Below are positions 15,683 through 24,418 of a DNA stretch of 56,738 nt, piece after piece. Every line of letters begins with the position of its first letter. The stretch's first letter is position 1. Origin of the DNA: an uncultured Clostridia bacterium (lineage in GTDB: Bacteria; Bacillota; Clostridia; Oscillospirales; Ruminococcaceae); NCBI GenBank assembly GCA_947627875.1, contig CANQXS010000017.1, positions 1 to 56,738 of the forward strand, read 5' to 3'. The position numbers and the translations under genes are program-made. Under the pieces are notes generated by a model, which saw nothing but the letters and a program-made list of their open reading frames with translations, did not search any database and was not told the origin of the DNA.

Positions 15683-16102
15683 TCAAAAAGAAATTAGTGC
15701 ATATTGTCCCCCCCCCCCCGAAAATTTTCCGTAATGGATTCTCATTTTTGCGGAAAGCTCGTCGAGCATCTCGCCGAACGAGCCTTCGCCGAGAGCGCCC
15801 GAAGTGCGCAGCTCCTCTAAAGCGTATTCCGCGCCCCGCCTGACCCTTTCGGGCTCGGAACCGCAGAGCGAAGCGGCCTTTTTGCACAGCCCGCCGACAT
15901 CGGCAGAGGCGGGTTCGTTTCTTTCAAGACTCGCCGAAAGTAACGCTTTAAGATAAACAAAGCCCGCGGATATGCCGCCGGCTCCGAGCTCATTCATAAC
16001 CGCTAAAAAGCTGAGCGACTCAGCCGAAAGCTCACGCGCGCCCTCGGAGATCCTGCCGAAAACTGCCGAAGGCGCTATCTCCTCGAAGCCGTCATTCATC
16101 AT
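15683..16102 (-). CDS. Possible divergent Spo0A C-domain-like protein with a 3' G tract
   Basis: The 139-residue product is not confidently recognised. Its central part (NELGAGGISAGFVYLKALL, then PERVRRGAEYALEEL) follows the spacing of the Spo0A DNA-binding domain seen in the next gene (LG, then G..YL, then R....A.E), but the signature end is missing. A run of 12 identical bases (C at 15708-15719 on the plus strand) lies near its 3' end and encodes Gly residues. Length changes there would alter the last residues. It overlaps the phosphoesterase gene by 11 bp, so both are likely co-transcribed. Ala, Ser and Glu are abundant. Confidence 0.5.
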   Translation of the reverse strand: MMNDGFEEIAPSAVFGRISEGARELSAESLSFLAVMNELGAGGISAGFVYLKALLSASLERNEPASADVGGLCKKAASLCGSEPERVRRGAEYALEELRTSGALGEGSFGEMLDELSAKMRIHYGKFSGGGGQYALISF

Positions 16103-16688
16103 AGTCGAATATGCAGTAGTCGCAGGCGTTGATGATAACGGTGTCGCCGTATTCGGTGCGCTGAGGGATATTTATCCCGTAATTCTTGTGTATATGCCCG
16201 TGGACGAAGTATTTGGGGTGATATTTTTCTATCAGGTCTTTGAAGCATTCAAAGCCGCGGTGTGAGAGCGAATCGAAGTCGTTTATATGCCTTGCTGGGG
16301 AATGGGTGAGAAGGATATCGAAGCCCTTTTTGCGCATTATTTTGAACCTTAAGCGGCGAACGCGCTTCTGCATCTGCTTTTCGGTGAACATATTCTTTCC
16401 CTCGCGGTATTTATGGGAGCCGCCGAGACCGAGTATTCTTATTCCGCGGAAGTCGTAAACCGTGTCTTCAACGCATATGCAGCCGTCGGGCGGGTCGGTA
16501 TCGAAGCTGTCGTCGTGGTTTCCCCTGACATAAAGCACCGGACAGCGCGAGGCGTCGACCAGAAATTCAAGGTAACTGCGGCTGAGGTCGCCGCATGCCA
16601 GAATCAGGTCAAAGCCGTCGAGCTTGCCCGGGGTGTAATAATCGTATAAATATTTTGATACCGTATCCGCAACAGCCAGAATCTTCAT
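16092..16688 (-). CDS. Calcineurin-like metallophosphoesterase
   Basis: A 198-residue cytoplasmic phosphoesterase. Metal-binding motifs are in the usual order: VADT at the N-terminus (replacing the common D-x-H), ACGD, VRGNHDD, LLTHSPARH and VHGHIHK. Small proteins of this kind are often phosphodiesterases of unknown substrate. The first motif has Asp but no His, which is unusual. It is followed by the small Spo0A-like gene with an 11-bp overlap. Confidence 0.85.
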   Translation of the reverse strand: MKILAVADTVSKYLYDYYTPGKLDGFDLILACGDLSRSYLEFLVDASRCPVLYVRGNHDDSFDTDPPDGCICVEDTVYDFRGIRILGLGGSHKYREGKNMFTEKQMQKRVRRLRFKIMRKKGFDILLTHSPARHINDFDSLSHRGFECFKDLIEKYHPKYFVHGHIHKNYGINIPQRTEYGDTVIINACDYCIFDYDE

Positions 16689-16710
16689 TCCCGCGTTCTC
16701 TCCGTCCTGC

Positions 16711-18639
16711 TCAGTTTTGCTTTTCTTTGGTCGTGGCTTCGACCCCTACAACGTCGGCGGTAGCCTTGCCGGTATCGTCGAGCTCGTCGTATTTCGGGAT
16801 CGCCCCGACGACGTTCTCAACGAGCCAGTCCATCGTGATGATCTGATCCGTCCCGAGAACCTCGCCGTCGCTGACTATTTCGTCGCCGCTCTGACCGAAA
16901 AGCGGTCCGCGGAACGGCTCTACGCCGCTGCATATGCTGTCTTTGAGGAGCGAGGCAAGCCGCCTTACGCTCTCGGGCAGAACGTCGTAACACATAATGT
17001 CAACGACTCCCGCCGAAAGCCCCCAGTAGTAATTGAGGGCGCGGCTGCTCTCCTCGTATTCGGTCTTGAACTGACCGTCGCGTATGCTCCTTATTATCTC
17101 CTCGTAATACCGCCCCCACTGCCAAACCGGCTGAGCAAGCGGAGTTACGCCGTTGTCGTCTATTATCGAGAGACCGAAGCTCGAGCTCGCATTTTCGCGG
17201 AAGCTCTTGGTGTCCTGAGTCGAAATGAGCTTTATCCCCCTGTCGCGGAGGCGCTTTGTAGCGGCTTCCACCCCTCCGACCGAGGACCACTCGAGAATCA
17301 CCTTTACAAGCGGGTTGACCATCTGAACTCCGAGGGCGAAGGCGTTTATCCCCGCGACCTGACCGAAAATCGGGTAGTCGCAGATATAGCCGACGTCGTT
17401 CGACTGGGCAAGGGTTCCGGCTATCGCGCCGATGATGAATTTTACCTCATACATTCTCGCGTAGTAGGTGCGGATATATCTGTGGGAGGTGTTGAGCGAG
17501 CAGTTGAGAACGGTCACCTTCGGGTGTTCCACCGCCGCGCGGAGGCTCGCCGAAAGGAGCCTCGGAGAAGTAGTGAACAAAACGGTGCAGCCGTCGTTTA
17601 TGGCGCTCTCTATCTCGGAAGAGCCGTCGTCGCCGTCGGCGAGGGCGTTGCAGTAAACGCTCGTTTCTATCTCGCTGCCGTAAACGCTTTCGAGGTGGAT
17701 TCTTCCCGCCTCGTGGCTTAAGGTCCAGCCCGAGGTCTCGGGGGTCTTATCGTGGATAAACGCGACCTTGAGCGGCTGCTTCGGCAATACCTTGGCAAAC
17801 AGCCCGCCCGACTTTTCGTAGGCGTTCTGAGGGTCGAGCATAAGCTCAATAGGCTGCTCCTCGTATTTAAGGGTTATCTCCTCGCGGACCTTTGCGACCG
17901 CCTTTTTTATGTCTGCGGCGCTCTTTCCGCGGAGGTCCTGATAGCCGTATACCTCGATATAAACGAGCATCGCGTCGCCGACCTCGTGAAGGGGCTTTGC
18001 GCCGCTCGGGTCGTAGGCTTCGCGGAAGTAATAGTATGCCGCGAAGAAGTCTCTGCGCTCGTCTTCGCTCCACACCTCGTCGGGCTCTTTGCCGAGGAGC
18101 TTCTGGAGCTTTGAATAGCTCTGCGGAGTTGAAAACTCGGGCAGATTGAGCTTTGAGCATCTGTAGAACTCCAAAAAGGCGTTATAAAGCTCGACCTCGC
18201 GCGAGCCGTTCTGCTCGGGGAGTATCCTTATGACCTTTGCATAAACGGTCGGCGCGCCGAAGAATTTCAGCACGCTGACCCGCTTGTTGCCCTCGCCGAC
18301 ATAAAAGCGGTTCATATATTCATAGCAGAGTATCGGGTCGCGGATACCCTCGTCGACATGTATTTTGCAGAGCGCCGACCATTTCGTAGCGAATTCCGAG
18401 CGCTCGTCTAAAAGCGGCATAAAGTTTTTTGCGAAGGCGTTGGCTCTGCCGGCGTTTCTCGTCCCGACGATGAGCTCGGAAGGTATCCAGAAGGTCCCGA
18501 GAGAGTTGCCGCCGGCAATTCTCTCCGAAGGCAAAAAATCGTCAAGAAGGGGCAGATAGGGGTGTTCTCCTCTGGCGGCGCAGGCGCGAAGCTCGCGCTG
18601 ACCGAGTTTCAGCGCGTCTTTATAGTACTGTTCAGTCAT
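16711..18639 (-). CDS. ParB-like N-terminal region fused to a BMP/Med-type ligand-binding domain
   Basis: A 642-residue protein without signal peptide or lipobox, so cytoplasmic. Residues about 90-150 contain YVGEGNKRVSVLKFFG, which resembles the ParB/sulfiredoxin nucleotide-binding box. From about residue 290 (PLKVAFIHDKTPETSGWTL) the sequence reads as the periplasmic-binding BMP fold known from nucleoside-binding lipoproteins such as PnrA and Med. It includes DVGYICDYPIFGQVAGINAFALG and the ligand-loop region ending in GLSIIDDNG. This suggests an intracellular nucleoside or purine sensor. Nothing next to it reveals a transporter. Confidence 0.75.
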   Translation of the reverse strand: MTEQYYKDALKLGQRELRACAARGEHPYLPLLDDFLPSERIAGGNSLGTFWIPSELIVGTRNAGRANAFAKNFMPLLDERSEFATKWSALCKIHVDEGIRDPILCYEYMNRFYVGEGNKRVSVLKFFGAPTVYAKVIRILPEQNGSREVELYNAFLEFYRCSKLNLPEFSTPQSYSKLQKLLGKEPDEVWSEDERRDFFAAYYYFREAYDPSGAKPLHEVGDAMLVYIEVYGYQDLRGKSAADIKKAVAKVREEITLKYEEQPIELMLDPQNAYEKSGGLFAKVLPKQPLKVAFIHDKTPETSGWTLSHEAGRIHLESVYGSEIETSVYCNALADGDDGSSEIESAINDGCTVLFTTSPRLLSASLRAAVEHPKVTVLNCSLNTSHRYIRTYYARMYEVKFIIGAIAGTLAQSNDVGYICDYPIFGQVAGINAFALGVQMVNPLVKVILEWSSVGGVEAATKRLRDRGIKLISTQDTKSFRENASSSFGLSIIDDNGVTPLAQPVWQWGRYYEEIIRSIRDGQFKTEYEESSRALNYYWGLSAGVVDIMCYDVLPESVRRLASLLKDSICSGVEPFRGPLFGQSGDEIVSDGEVLGTDQIITMDWLVENVVGAIPKYDELDDTGKATADVVGVEATTKEKQN

Positions 18640-18757
18640 AACACCGTCACCTTTCTTAAAAATTTACACAGACAGTATACCAACACGCGCGGGAGTTGTC
18701 AAGATGAAAAATCAATCAGAAGGGGAAGTTTTGTGCAAATCTATTATGCTTCGCCCT

Positions 18758-19072
18758 CTACTTAGCCTCGGAATATGAGCGCAGCGTATCTCCGCCGTAT
18801 ACGTTTATCTCTGCTTCGACGCTCTCTGCGGTGCCCCTTAGCCTTATTACCGCCTTTTCGCGCTGGATAGGCTCTCCTTCGCGGCTCTCGGCGGCTTCAT
18901 ATTCAGCGATTCCTGCGGCGTCGGCGTTCTTTGCCGCGAGGTTTATCCTGAACGCCGCGGCGAGCATAGCCGCCGCAAGAGCCGCAGCAAGCGCCACGAC
19001 CGCGACCGAAGCCAGAGTCTCCGCGAGGGTCTCGCCCCTGCGCGAGGAAAGCTTTTTCAAAGCCTTATTCAT
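18758..19072 (-). CDS. Minor pilin-like protein
   Basis: A 104-residue protein with a class III prepilin leader: a short basic head (KKLSSRRG) and the cleavage region RRG before ETLAETLASVAVVALAAA, with Glu at +5 and a hydrophobic stem. The C-terminal part is short. It is the last gene of the type IV pilus operon and overlaps the previous gene by 8 bp. A minor pilin or priming-complex role is likely. Confidence 0.7.
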   Translation of the reverse strand: MNKALKKLSSRRGETLAETLASVAVVALAAALAAAMLAAAFRINLAAKNADAAGIAEYEAAESREGEPIQREKAVIRLRGTAESVEAEINVYGGDTLRSYSEAK

Positions 19073-19865
19073 CTCCGTCGGGCTCCTTTCCGAATACCGC
19101 CGCAGTCCCCTCGCCGACGCTCAGGGAAAACTCGGCTCTGCCCTTTTTTATCCGCGAGACCGAAAGCGGGTCGCCCGCGCGAAGGTATTCCTCTTCGCGC
19201 TCAAATTCCGCCACGCCGTAGACTATCGGCGCTTCAAACGAAAGCCCGCAAAAGCCGTCTTCGCTCTCGAGCGAGACGGTTATTTTATCCTCAAAGAGCG
19301 ATATCTCGCCGAAAACAACGGCAAACGCGCTGTCGGAAGGCACCTCGACCGAGATCTCGTAAACCGTTTCTGCGGGGAGCAGACCGAGCCCGTCGAGACC
19401 GAGCCAGCCCCTGCCGCCGAGCTCGTTTTCGAGGAATCTTTTCTCCAGAATTTCCTCGAGACCGCCCGAAATCAGGCTGCATACGCCGTCTTCCGAAAAA
19501 GAGTATGTCGGTATCATATCCGCGTCGGCTATTTTCCCAAATGAAGCGCCGCCGCCTTTGAGCGCCTCCTCGGGCGAAAGCTCGTAGCTGGGCCTGTAAA
19601 CATATTCCGCGGTCATCTCAAATCCGCAAAGCTGAGATTTTATCAGCTCCGCAGCCGATTCAACCGATAAGCGGTCTCTGCGGAAATCGTTGAGATACCC
19701 GTACCGCCCGACGCCCGTCCGCGCCGCGCCGAGGGCCGACATTCCCAACGCCGCGCAGGCCGCAAGGAGCATAAGCGCCATAATCATCGAGGCGCCCCTC
19801 CTGTCTTTGAGCTTTTTTAAAGCGGAAAAAAGCATCTTCTTCAAATCAGTCACCCCGCCGGTCAT
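19065..19865 (-). CDS. PilX-like pilus assembly protein
   Basis: A 266-residue protein with one N-terminal membrane stem (RRGASMIMALMLLAACAALG) after a basic head, then an extracellular beta-rich part. The layout resembles PilX/GspK-like minor pilins, which lack Glu at +5. It overlaps the upstream pilO-like stop codon (ATGA) and may start at 19865 or at the in-frame ATG ten codons later. The product probably helps pilus priming. Confidence 0.6.
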   Translation of the reverse strand: MTGGVTDLKKMLFSALKKLKDRRGASMIMALMLLAACAALGMSALGAARTGVGRYGYLNDFRRDRLSVESAAELIKSQLCGFEMTAEYVYRPSYELSPEEALKGGGASFGKIADADMIPTYSFSEDGVCSLISGGLEEILEKRFLENELGGRGWLGLDGLGLLPAETVYEISVEVPSDSAFAVVFGEISLFEDKITVSLESEDGFCGLSFEAPIVYGVAEFEREEEYLRAGDPLSVSRIKKGRAEFSLSVGEGTAAVFGKEPDGDE

Positions 19866-20416
19866 TCCGCGAGCTCGTAAAATACGATGCTCCCGCTTAC
19901 CCTTACAGCGCCGCTGCCGATGTCGCCGTCGACCGCGGTAACCGTTAAATCGCGGAGCTGAGAGCGGCAGCCAGTTTCCGAGAGCCCGCCGAGAATTTCG
20001 AGCGCTTTTTCAAAGCTCTCAGCCTCGAAGCCGAAGCTTACCGAGCGCGTCGCTATGCCGTTCTCGATTTTTACGCTGTCCACCCGAAGCTCGGGGGTCG
20101 TGCCGCGAAAAATTCCGTCGAAGAGCGTCATCAGCGCGCCGAGATTGTCGTAGTCGGGAAGCGGGCTCGCCTCGCCCTCGGGCAGCGATTTCAGCCTTTC
20201 GGTCTCGGCTTTCATTCTCAGATACTCCGCCTCGAGCTCGCGGGCGGTCTCGAGCCGCGCCGAAAGCTCCTCCTTCTTTAAAGCCGCGCTTTCCTCGGCG
20301 CGTTTCACGGGAAGATGCACAAACAGAATGTATACCGCGGCAATAAGAACCGCCGCCGCAGCGAGCAAAACCGCCTTCTGGCGCTTTGAAAAGCTGTATT
20401 TCAGAATGTTATTCAC
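19862..20416 (-). CDS. PilO-like inner membrane assembly protein
   Basis: About 184 residues: a short cytoplasmic head, one membrane segment (AVLLAAAAVLIAAVYILFV), a coiled-coil helix rich in Glu and Leu, and a ferredoxin-like C-terminal domain. This is the PilO architecture. The start is taken as GTG at 20416, which overlaps the pilN stop codon; a TTG at 20440 is an alternative. PilN and PilO form the membrane alignment complex with PilM. Confidence 0.75.
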   Translation of the reverse strand: MNNILKYSFSKRQKAVLLAAAAVLIAAVYILFVHLPVKRAEESAALKKEELSARLETARELEAEYLRMKAETERLKSLPEGEASPLPDYDNLGALMTLFDGIFRGTTPELRVDSVKIENGIATRSVSFGFEAESFEKALEILGGLSETGCRSQLRDLTVTAVDGDIGSGAVRVSGSIVFYELAE

Positions 20417-20966
20417 CGCCGCTGCCCTCGCTTTCCGCAAGAGTTACCGTAAGCTTTGTCACCGTCGAGCCGCCCTCGGTAGCAGTGGACACGGCGACGC
20501 TCTCGACAAGCGGCTCCTCCTCAAGCAGCCCTATAAGCTCGGAGGCGCCGTCAAGCCCGAGCCCCACAGCCGTCACCGAAAGGCTCCTGCCGGAGACGGC
20601 GATGCTTTTTACCTCGGCTTTCGGGAAAACGTCGCGCTCCAACAGACCGAGGACCTCGAGCCTATCGGGGAGAGCCGAATCGTAACCGCCGAAGGAATAG
20701 CGGTCGTATTCCCGCTTGATTTCGTTATAATCCGCGCACTCCGCTTCTATCCTTTCGAGCTCGCGGGTGAGCTCAGAAAGCCCGTTTTCGGCTTCGGAGA
20801 TCTTTTTAAGCCGCCCCGACACCGCCGTTAAGGAAAACAGCGCCGCAGCTGCCGTTATAAGCGCGAGCGCAGCCGCAAATTTCAGCGGAGAAAAGGGCTC
20901 GCGGCAGGCTTCAAGAAAATTCACCGCCCGCTTCGAGGCGGTTTTGTTCCTTCCCGTTTCGCTCAC
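20409..20966 (-). CDS. PilN-like assembly protein
   Basis: A 185-residue protein with one membrane segment near residues 28-48 (FAAALALITAAAALFSLTAV) followed by a coiled coil and a small domain, as in PilN. It starts with GTG inside the GTGA overlap with the pilM stop codon, which implies translational coupling. Confidence 0.75.
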   Translation of the reverse strand: MSETGRNKTASKRAVNFLEACREPFSPLKFAAALALITAAAALFSLTAVSGRLKKISEAENGLSELTRELERIEAECADYNEIKREYDRYSFGGYDSALPDRLEVLGLLERDVFPKAEVKSIAVSGRSLSVTAVGLGLDGASELIGLLEEEPLVESVAVSTATEGGSTVTKLTVTLAESEGSGGE

Positions 20967-21826
20967 CTCCGTTCAAAAGACGCGCCAATCGCGCCGAAGC
21001 AGCCGCAGTCGCCGCCGTCAAAGAGCAGGCGCGGGTCGGAGGGCTTTACGGGCAGCGCCTGCCAAAGCGCCTCTTTAAGCGGCGGGAGCGACGCCCCTCC
21101 GCCCAAAAGATATATCCTCTCGGGGACCGATTCGGGGCGGCTGAGCCCGTAAAAGTATATCCTGCTGCGGACAGCCTCGGCTAAGGAGCGGCAGACCGCT
21201 CCGCAAAACTCTGGGTCGCCCTCGGCAAATGCCCTTACGGCGTCGAGACAGCCGCCGTCGACGACCTGAGTCATTTCGCAGCCTCCGCCGGAATAGATGT
21301 AGAGCCTCACGGCTGACGCGCCGAGGTCGACGATGCAGATCCTTCCGCTTATTCCCGAGATAAGGTTTCCGTATGCCTCTTCGGGCGGGATCACCGAATC
21401 GAGCCTTATCCCCGCGCGGCGGAAGGTCTCGCGAAGCGCCTCTACTGCGGGTTTGCGCGCTGCCGCCGCCATAATATCGAGACCGCCGTTCTCGGTTTTC
21501 CCGATGACGGCGTAGTCGTAGATCCAGCCGTCGCCGCCCTGAGTCGAATCCCGAAGCTCATACTCGAGATCCAGCCTGAGCTGAGCGTCGGTCATAGCGG
21601 GGAGCTTAAGCCTGCGGCATACGCATTCCGACTGGGGCAGGACCGCCGCTGCGGAATCGAACCGAAGGCGGTATTTTTTGCGAATCTCCTTGAGAAATGC
21701 CGAAAGCCCGAGCCCGCCTTCCTCGGGCAGCGGCTCTGAAACGACCCGCTCTATTCCGTTTTTCGAGCGCAGGGCGATATGCAGGGCTGCGCTGCCGACG
21801 TCGAAACCCGCTCTTCTGCGTAACAT
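20963..21826 (-). CDS. pilM: PilM-like actin-fold protein
   Basis: A 287-residue cytoplasmic actin-like ATPase that anchors the pilus alignment complex through PilN. The first phosphate loop reads FDVGSAALHIALRSKNGIER and the second IVDLGASAVRLYIYSGGG. The adenosine region is LLGGGASLPPL. The gene is preceded by GGAGGCTG and sits 12 bp after pilD. Confidence 0.85.
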   Translation of the reverse strand: MLRRRAGFDVGSAALHIALRSKNGIERVVSEPLPEEGGLGLSAFLKEIRKKYRLRFDSAAAVLPQSECVCRRLKLPAMTDAQLRLDLEYELRDSTQGGDGWIYDYAVIGKTENGGLDIMAAAARKPAVEALRETFRRAGIRLDSVIPPEEAYGNLISGISGRICIVDLGASAVRLYIYSGGGCEMTQVVDGGCLDAVRAFAEGDPEFCGAVCRSLAEAVRSRIYFYGLSRPESVPERIYLLGGGASLPPLKEALWQALPVKPSDPRLLFDGGDCGCFGAIGASFERR

Positions 21827-21838
21827 TGAATCAGCCTC

Positions 21839-22624
21839 CTAAAACGCGGCGCTCAGCCCGAAAAGACCGAGATACCGCGAAATTATAAAATCTCCGAAAA
21901 ACGAAACGGCAAAAGCCGCCGCCGAAATGCAGGGTATGAACGCAAACGGCTCACGCCTGCCGACCTTCTTTACCGCGGCGGTTATAAGCCCGATAATGCA
22001 GGCTGTAAGCACCGTGAGAAGCGCCTTTGCGGGACCGAAAAAGAGCCCGAGGAGCGCAAAGAGCTTTATATCGGCGCCGCCGAGAGTCTCGCATTTCATT
22101 ATCCTGTCGGCGATGAGCGATATAAGTAGCATTCCCAAGCCGCAGAGAAGCGCGCCGAGAAGCCCGTTTAAAATCCGACCGACTGGGTCAGCCCCGAAAG
22201 CTGCCGCCGCGAAAAACACCGCCGCGCCGAAAATATGGAGCCAATCGGGGACCTCGCCGGTATAGACGTCGCAGAGCGATTCGGCGAGAAGGACCGTATA
22301 GAGCGCGGCAGCCGCGAGCGCTTCGGCGCCAAGCCCGAATTTCAGGAGCGCCGCAAGATATCCCGCTGCGAGTGAAGCCTCGGAAACGGGGCATAAAGGG
22401 TCGATTTTTGCTCCGCAGGCGCGGCACCGCCCCCGCAGGAATATGTAGCCGAATATCGGGACAAGCTCTGCCGCAGAGAGCGTTTTTCCGCAGGAATCGC
22501 AGCGGGAGCGCCCGAAAATCGCGCTCTCTCCGGATTTCCGTCGGGAACAGGCGCAGCAAACGAAGCTGCCGACGCAGGCTCCCGCGGCAAAAACAAGCGC
22601 GGAAACATAAGCCGCAAGAAGCAT
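21839..22624 (-). CDS. pilD: Prepilin leader peptidase / N-methyltransferase
   Basis: A polytopic membrane aspartyl protease that cleaves and methylates prepilins. The N-terminal cytoplasmic domain has the two CxxC zinc motifs (CDSCG and CRACG). The catalytic GGADIKLFALLG (a GxGD-like motif) lies in the second half. About eight membrane segments are visible in 261 residues. It lies after the major pilin, behind a hairpin terminator. Confidence 0.92.
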   Translation of the reverse strand: MLLAAYVSALVFAAGACVGSFVCCACSRRKSGESAIFGRSRCDSCGKTLSAAELVPIFGYIFLRGRCRACGAKIDPLCPVSEASLAAGYLAALLKFGLGAEALAAAALYTVLLAESLCDVYTGEVPDWLHIFGAAVFFAAAAFGADPVGRILNGLLGALLCGLGMLLISLIADRIMKCETLGGADIKLFALLGLFFGPAKALLTVLTACIIGLITAAVKKVGRREPFAFIPCISAAAFAVSFFGDFIISRYLGLFGLSAAF

Positions 22625-22647
22625 TTACTTTCCCTCCCCGAAAACGA

Positions 22648-22676
22648 AAAAGGCGCGGCATAAGCTGCCCCGCCTC
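22648..22676 (-). terminator. Intra-operon terminator after the pilin gene
   Basis: On the minus strand AGGCG-G-GGCA pairs with TGCC-G-CGCCT and is followed by TTTTTCGTTTT. It should reduce expression of pilD and later genes relative to the major pilin. Confidence 0.7.
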
Positions 22677-22687
22677 AAAAAGTATGC

Positions 22688-23131
22688 TCAGTCGTCAAGC
22701 CAGCTGTTGGATATAACGGTTTTGCCGCTGCCGTCGGCAGTTATCGTAACGGTGAGCGGCTCGCCGGAATACTTATCGGATTCGGCGAAGCTTTCCTGCG
22801 CCTGCACCGACGCTTCAAGCTTACAGCCGCTCTCGTCCTGAGCATATCCCGCCGAAGGGCTCGGCGGCGCGGTGTGATACGCTATTTCAAGATTATTTCC
22901 GTTCATCCTGAAATAATATGTAATGCTCTTTTCGTTAGAGTGGGTCATAAGATAATGCGCCTGCGCCATCGAGGTGGCAGAGCGCGCGTTTGCCTCGTCG
23001 ACCGCGACCCTCGCCTTTTCGAGCTGGAGCGAAAACACCGGCACCGCTATCGCAGTCAGAACGGCGATTATCGCAAGGACGATGAGAAGCTCGGCAAGCG
23101 TAAAGCCCTTTTTGTTTTCTGATTTTTTCAT
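22688..23131 (-). CDS. pilA: Major type IV pilin
   Basis: A 147-residue prepilin. The leader ends in KKG and cleavage would occur before FTLAELLIVLAIIAVLTAIA, with Glu at +5, giving the conserved N-terminal helix. The globular part follows from residue 50 and has Cys and Asp residues near the end. It has a strong GGAGG site and a terminator behind it, as expected for an abundant subunit. Confidence 0.92.
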   Translation of the reverse strand: MKKSENKKGFTLAELLIVLAIIAVLTAIAVPVFSLQLEKARVAVDEANARSATSMAQAHYLMTHSNEKSITYYFRMNGNNLEIAYHTAPPSPSAGYAQDESGCKLEASVQAQESFAESDKYSGEPLTVTITADGSGKTVISNSWLDD

Positions 23132-23163
23132 AGCTCTTCCTCCGTAGGATAATAAAACTGTTG

Positions 23164-24375
23164 TCAGACCAAGCCGTTATACATCCCGAACATAGGGACG
23201 TATATGGCGATTATTATAAACGCGGCGACGGCTCCCATAATAAGAGTTAGCGCCGGTTCGAGCAGTATGAGCGCGCGCTCGGCTGAGGAATAGGCTTCGC
23301 CGTAATAATATTCCCCGACCGAGGCGAGCGTTTCGCCTAAAAGCCCCGATTCCTCACCCACCGCCGCAGTCTCGGCGATAAGCTCGGGAAGATAGGGGTT
23401 TGCGCGGAGTATCGCGCTGAGGAGCTTTCCAGCTTCGAGCTCCGAAACCGCGCCGCCGAGTGAGCGGCTGATTGCGGCGTTTCCGACCGCTTCGGCAGAT
23501 ATTTCAAGAGCTTTGACCGCCGTCAGCCCGGATAAAACAAGGACCGAAAAGGTATCGGCAAATCTCGCAGAAGCGTTATAAAGCGATATCTTCCCGATTA
23601 TCGGAAGCTTTAGAACGAGCTTTGAGGCAAACAGCCTTCCCGAAGGTGTTCCGAGCGCGGCGCGGATAACAATGACCAGAAGAACGGTTATAGGTAGCGC
23701 GAACGGAAGGCTTCGCGCTATAAACTCCGACGCCGAAACGAGCGCCCTTGTTATCTTCGGGATATCCTCGCCGATGTTTTCATACACCGCGAACACCGAC
23801 GGCAGAAGCTGCGAGGCGACTATCCAAACGACTACCGCCGCCAGAATTGCGAGAAACGCGGGATATATAAGCGCCGAGGTCAGCTTTTTCCTGATTTTAT
23901 TCGAGTTTGCAAACTGATTTTCGAGCCGACGAAAACAGGCTTCGAGCGTTCCCGACTCTTCGCCGACCCTTACGGTCTCCGAAAAAGTCCGCGGGATTAT
24001 CCCCTTTCCGTTTTCATTGAGGCTGTCGGCAAGCGTGACCCCGCTCTTAACGTCGGCGGCGCAGGCTTTGAGGAGCTTTTTCGCCGCGCGGTCGGAGGTC
24101 TGCTCCGAAACGAGCTCGACCGCCCGTCCGAGGGGTATTCCCGCCTTTAAAAGCGCCGAAAACCTCGACGCGGCTATTGCGAGAACGCCGTCGTTTATCG
24201 CCAAAGGGCGGACGAGCGCCGACAAAAGCGGATTCCCGCTTATTTCGGTCACCTTTTCGGGGAGCTCTCCCCTCTCCCTTATCTTCGCGACGGCTTCGAG
24301 GCGGCTGTCGGCTTTTATCCTGCCTTTTATGCGCTTTCCGCCGCTGTCTGCGGCAACATATTTAAATTCAGCCGT
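23164..24375 (-). CDS. pilC: Type IV pilus platform protein, apparent ACG start
   Basis: The inner membrane platform (PilC/GspF) on which the PilB motor acts. Two repeated cytoplasmic domains alternate with three membrane segments, and GEESGTLEACFRRLENQF and GEESGLLGETLASVGEYY are the duplicated signatures. The first usable ATG/GTG is GTG at 24252, but the frame upstream encodes AEFKYVAADSGGKRIKGRIK, the normal N-terminus of the family. The only codon that could start it is ACG at 24373-24375, behind GGGGTGAT. With that start the length is 404 residues, normal for PilC. Confidence 0.85.
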   Translation of the reverse strand, partial: TAEFKYVAADSGGKRIKGRIKADSRLEAVAKIRERGELPEKVTEISGNPLLSALVRPLAINDGVLAIAASRFSALLKAGIPLGRAVELVSEQTSDRAAKKLLKACAADVKSGVTLADSLNENGKGIIPRTFSETVRVGEESGTLEACFRRLENQFANSNKIRKKLTSALIYPAFLAILAAVVVWIVASQLLPSVFAVYENIGEDIPKITRALVSASEFIARSLPFALPITVLLVIVIRAALGTPSGRLFASKLVLKLPIIGKISLYNASARFADTFSVLVLSGLTAVKALEISAEAVGNAAISRSLGGAVSELEAGKLLSAILRANPYLPELIAETAAVGEESGLLGETLASVGEYYYGEAYSSAERALILLEPALTLIMGAVAAFIIIAIYVPMFGMYNGLV

Positions 24376-24418
24376 ATGACATCACCCCAAACGTCGGTAT
24401 TTCAGATACGCTTCGCGA

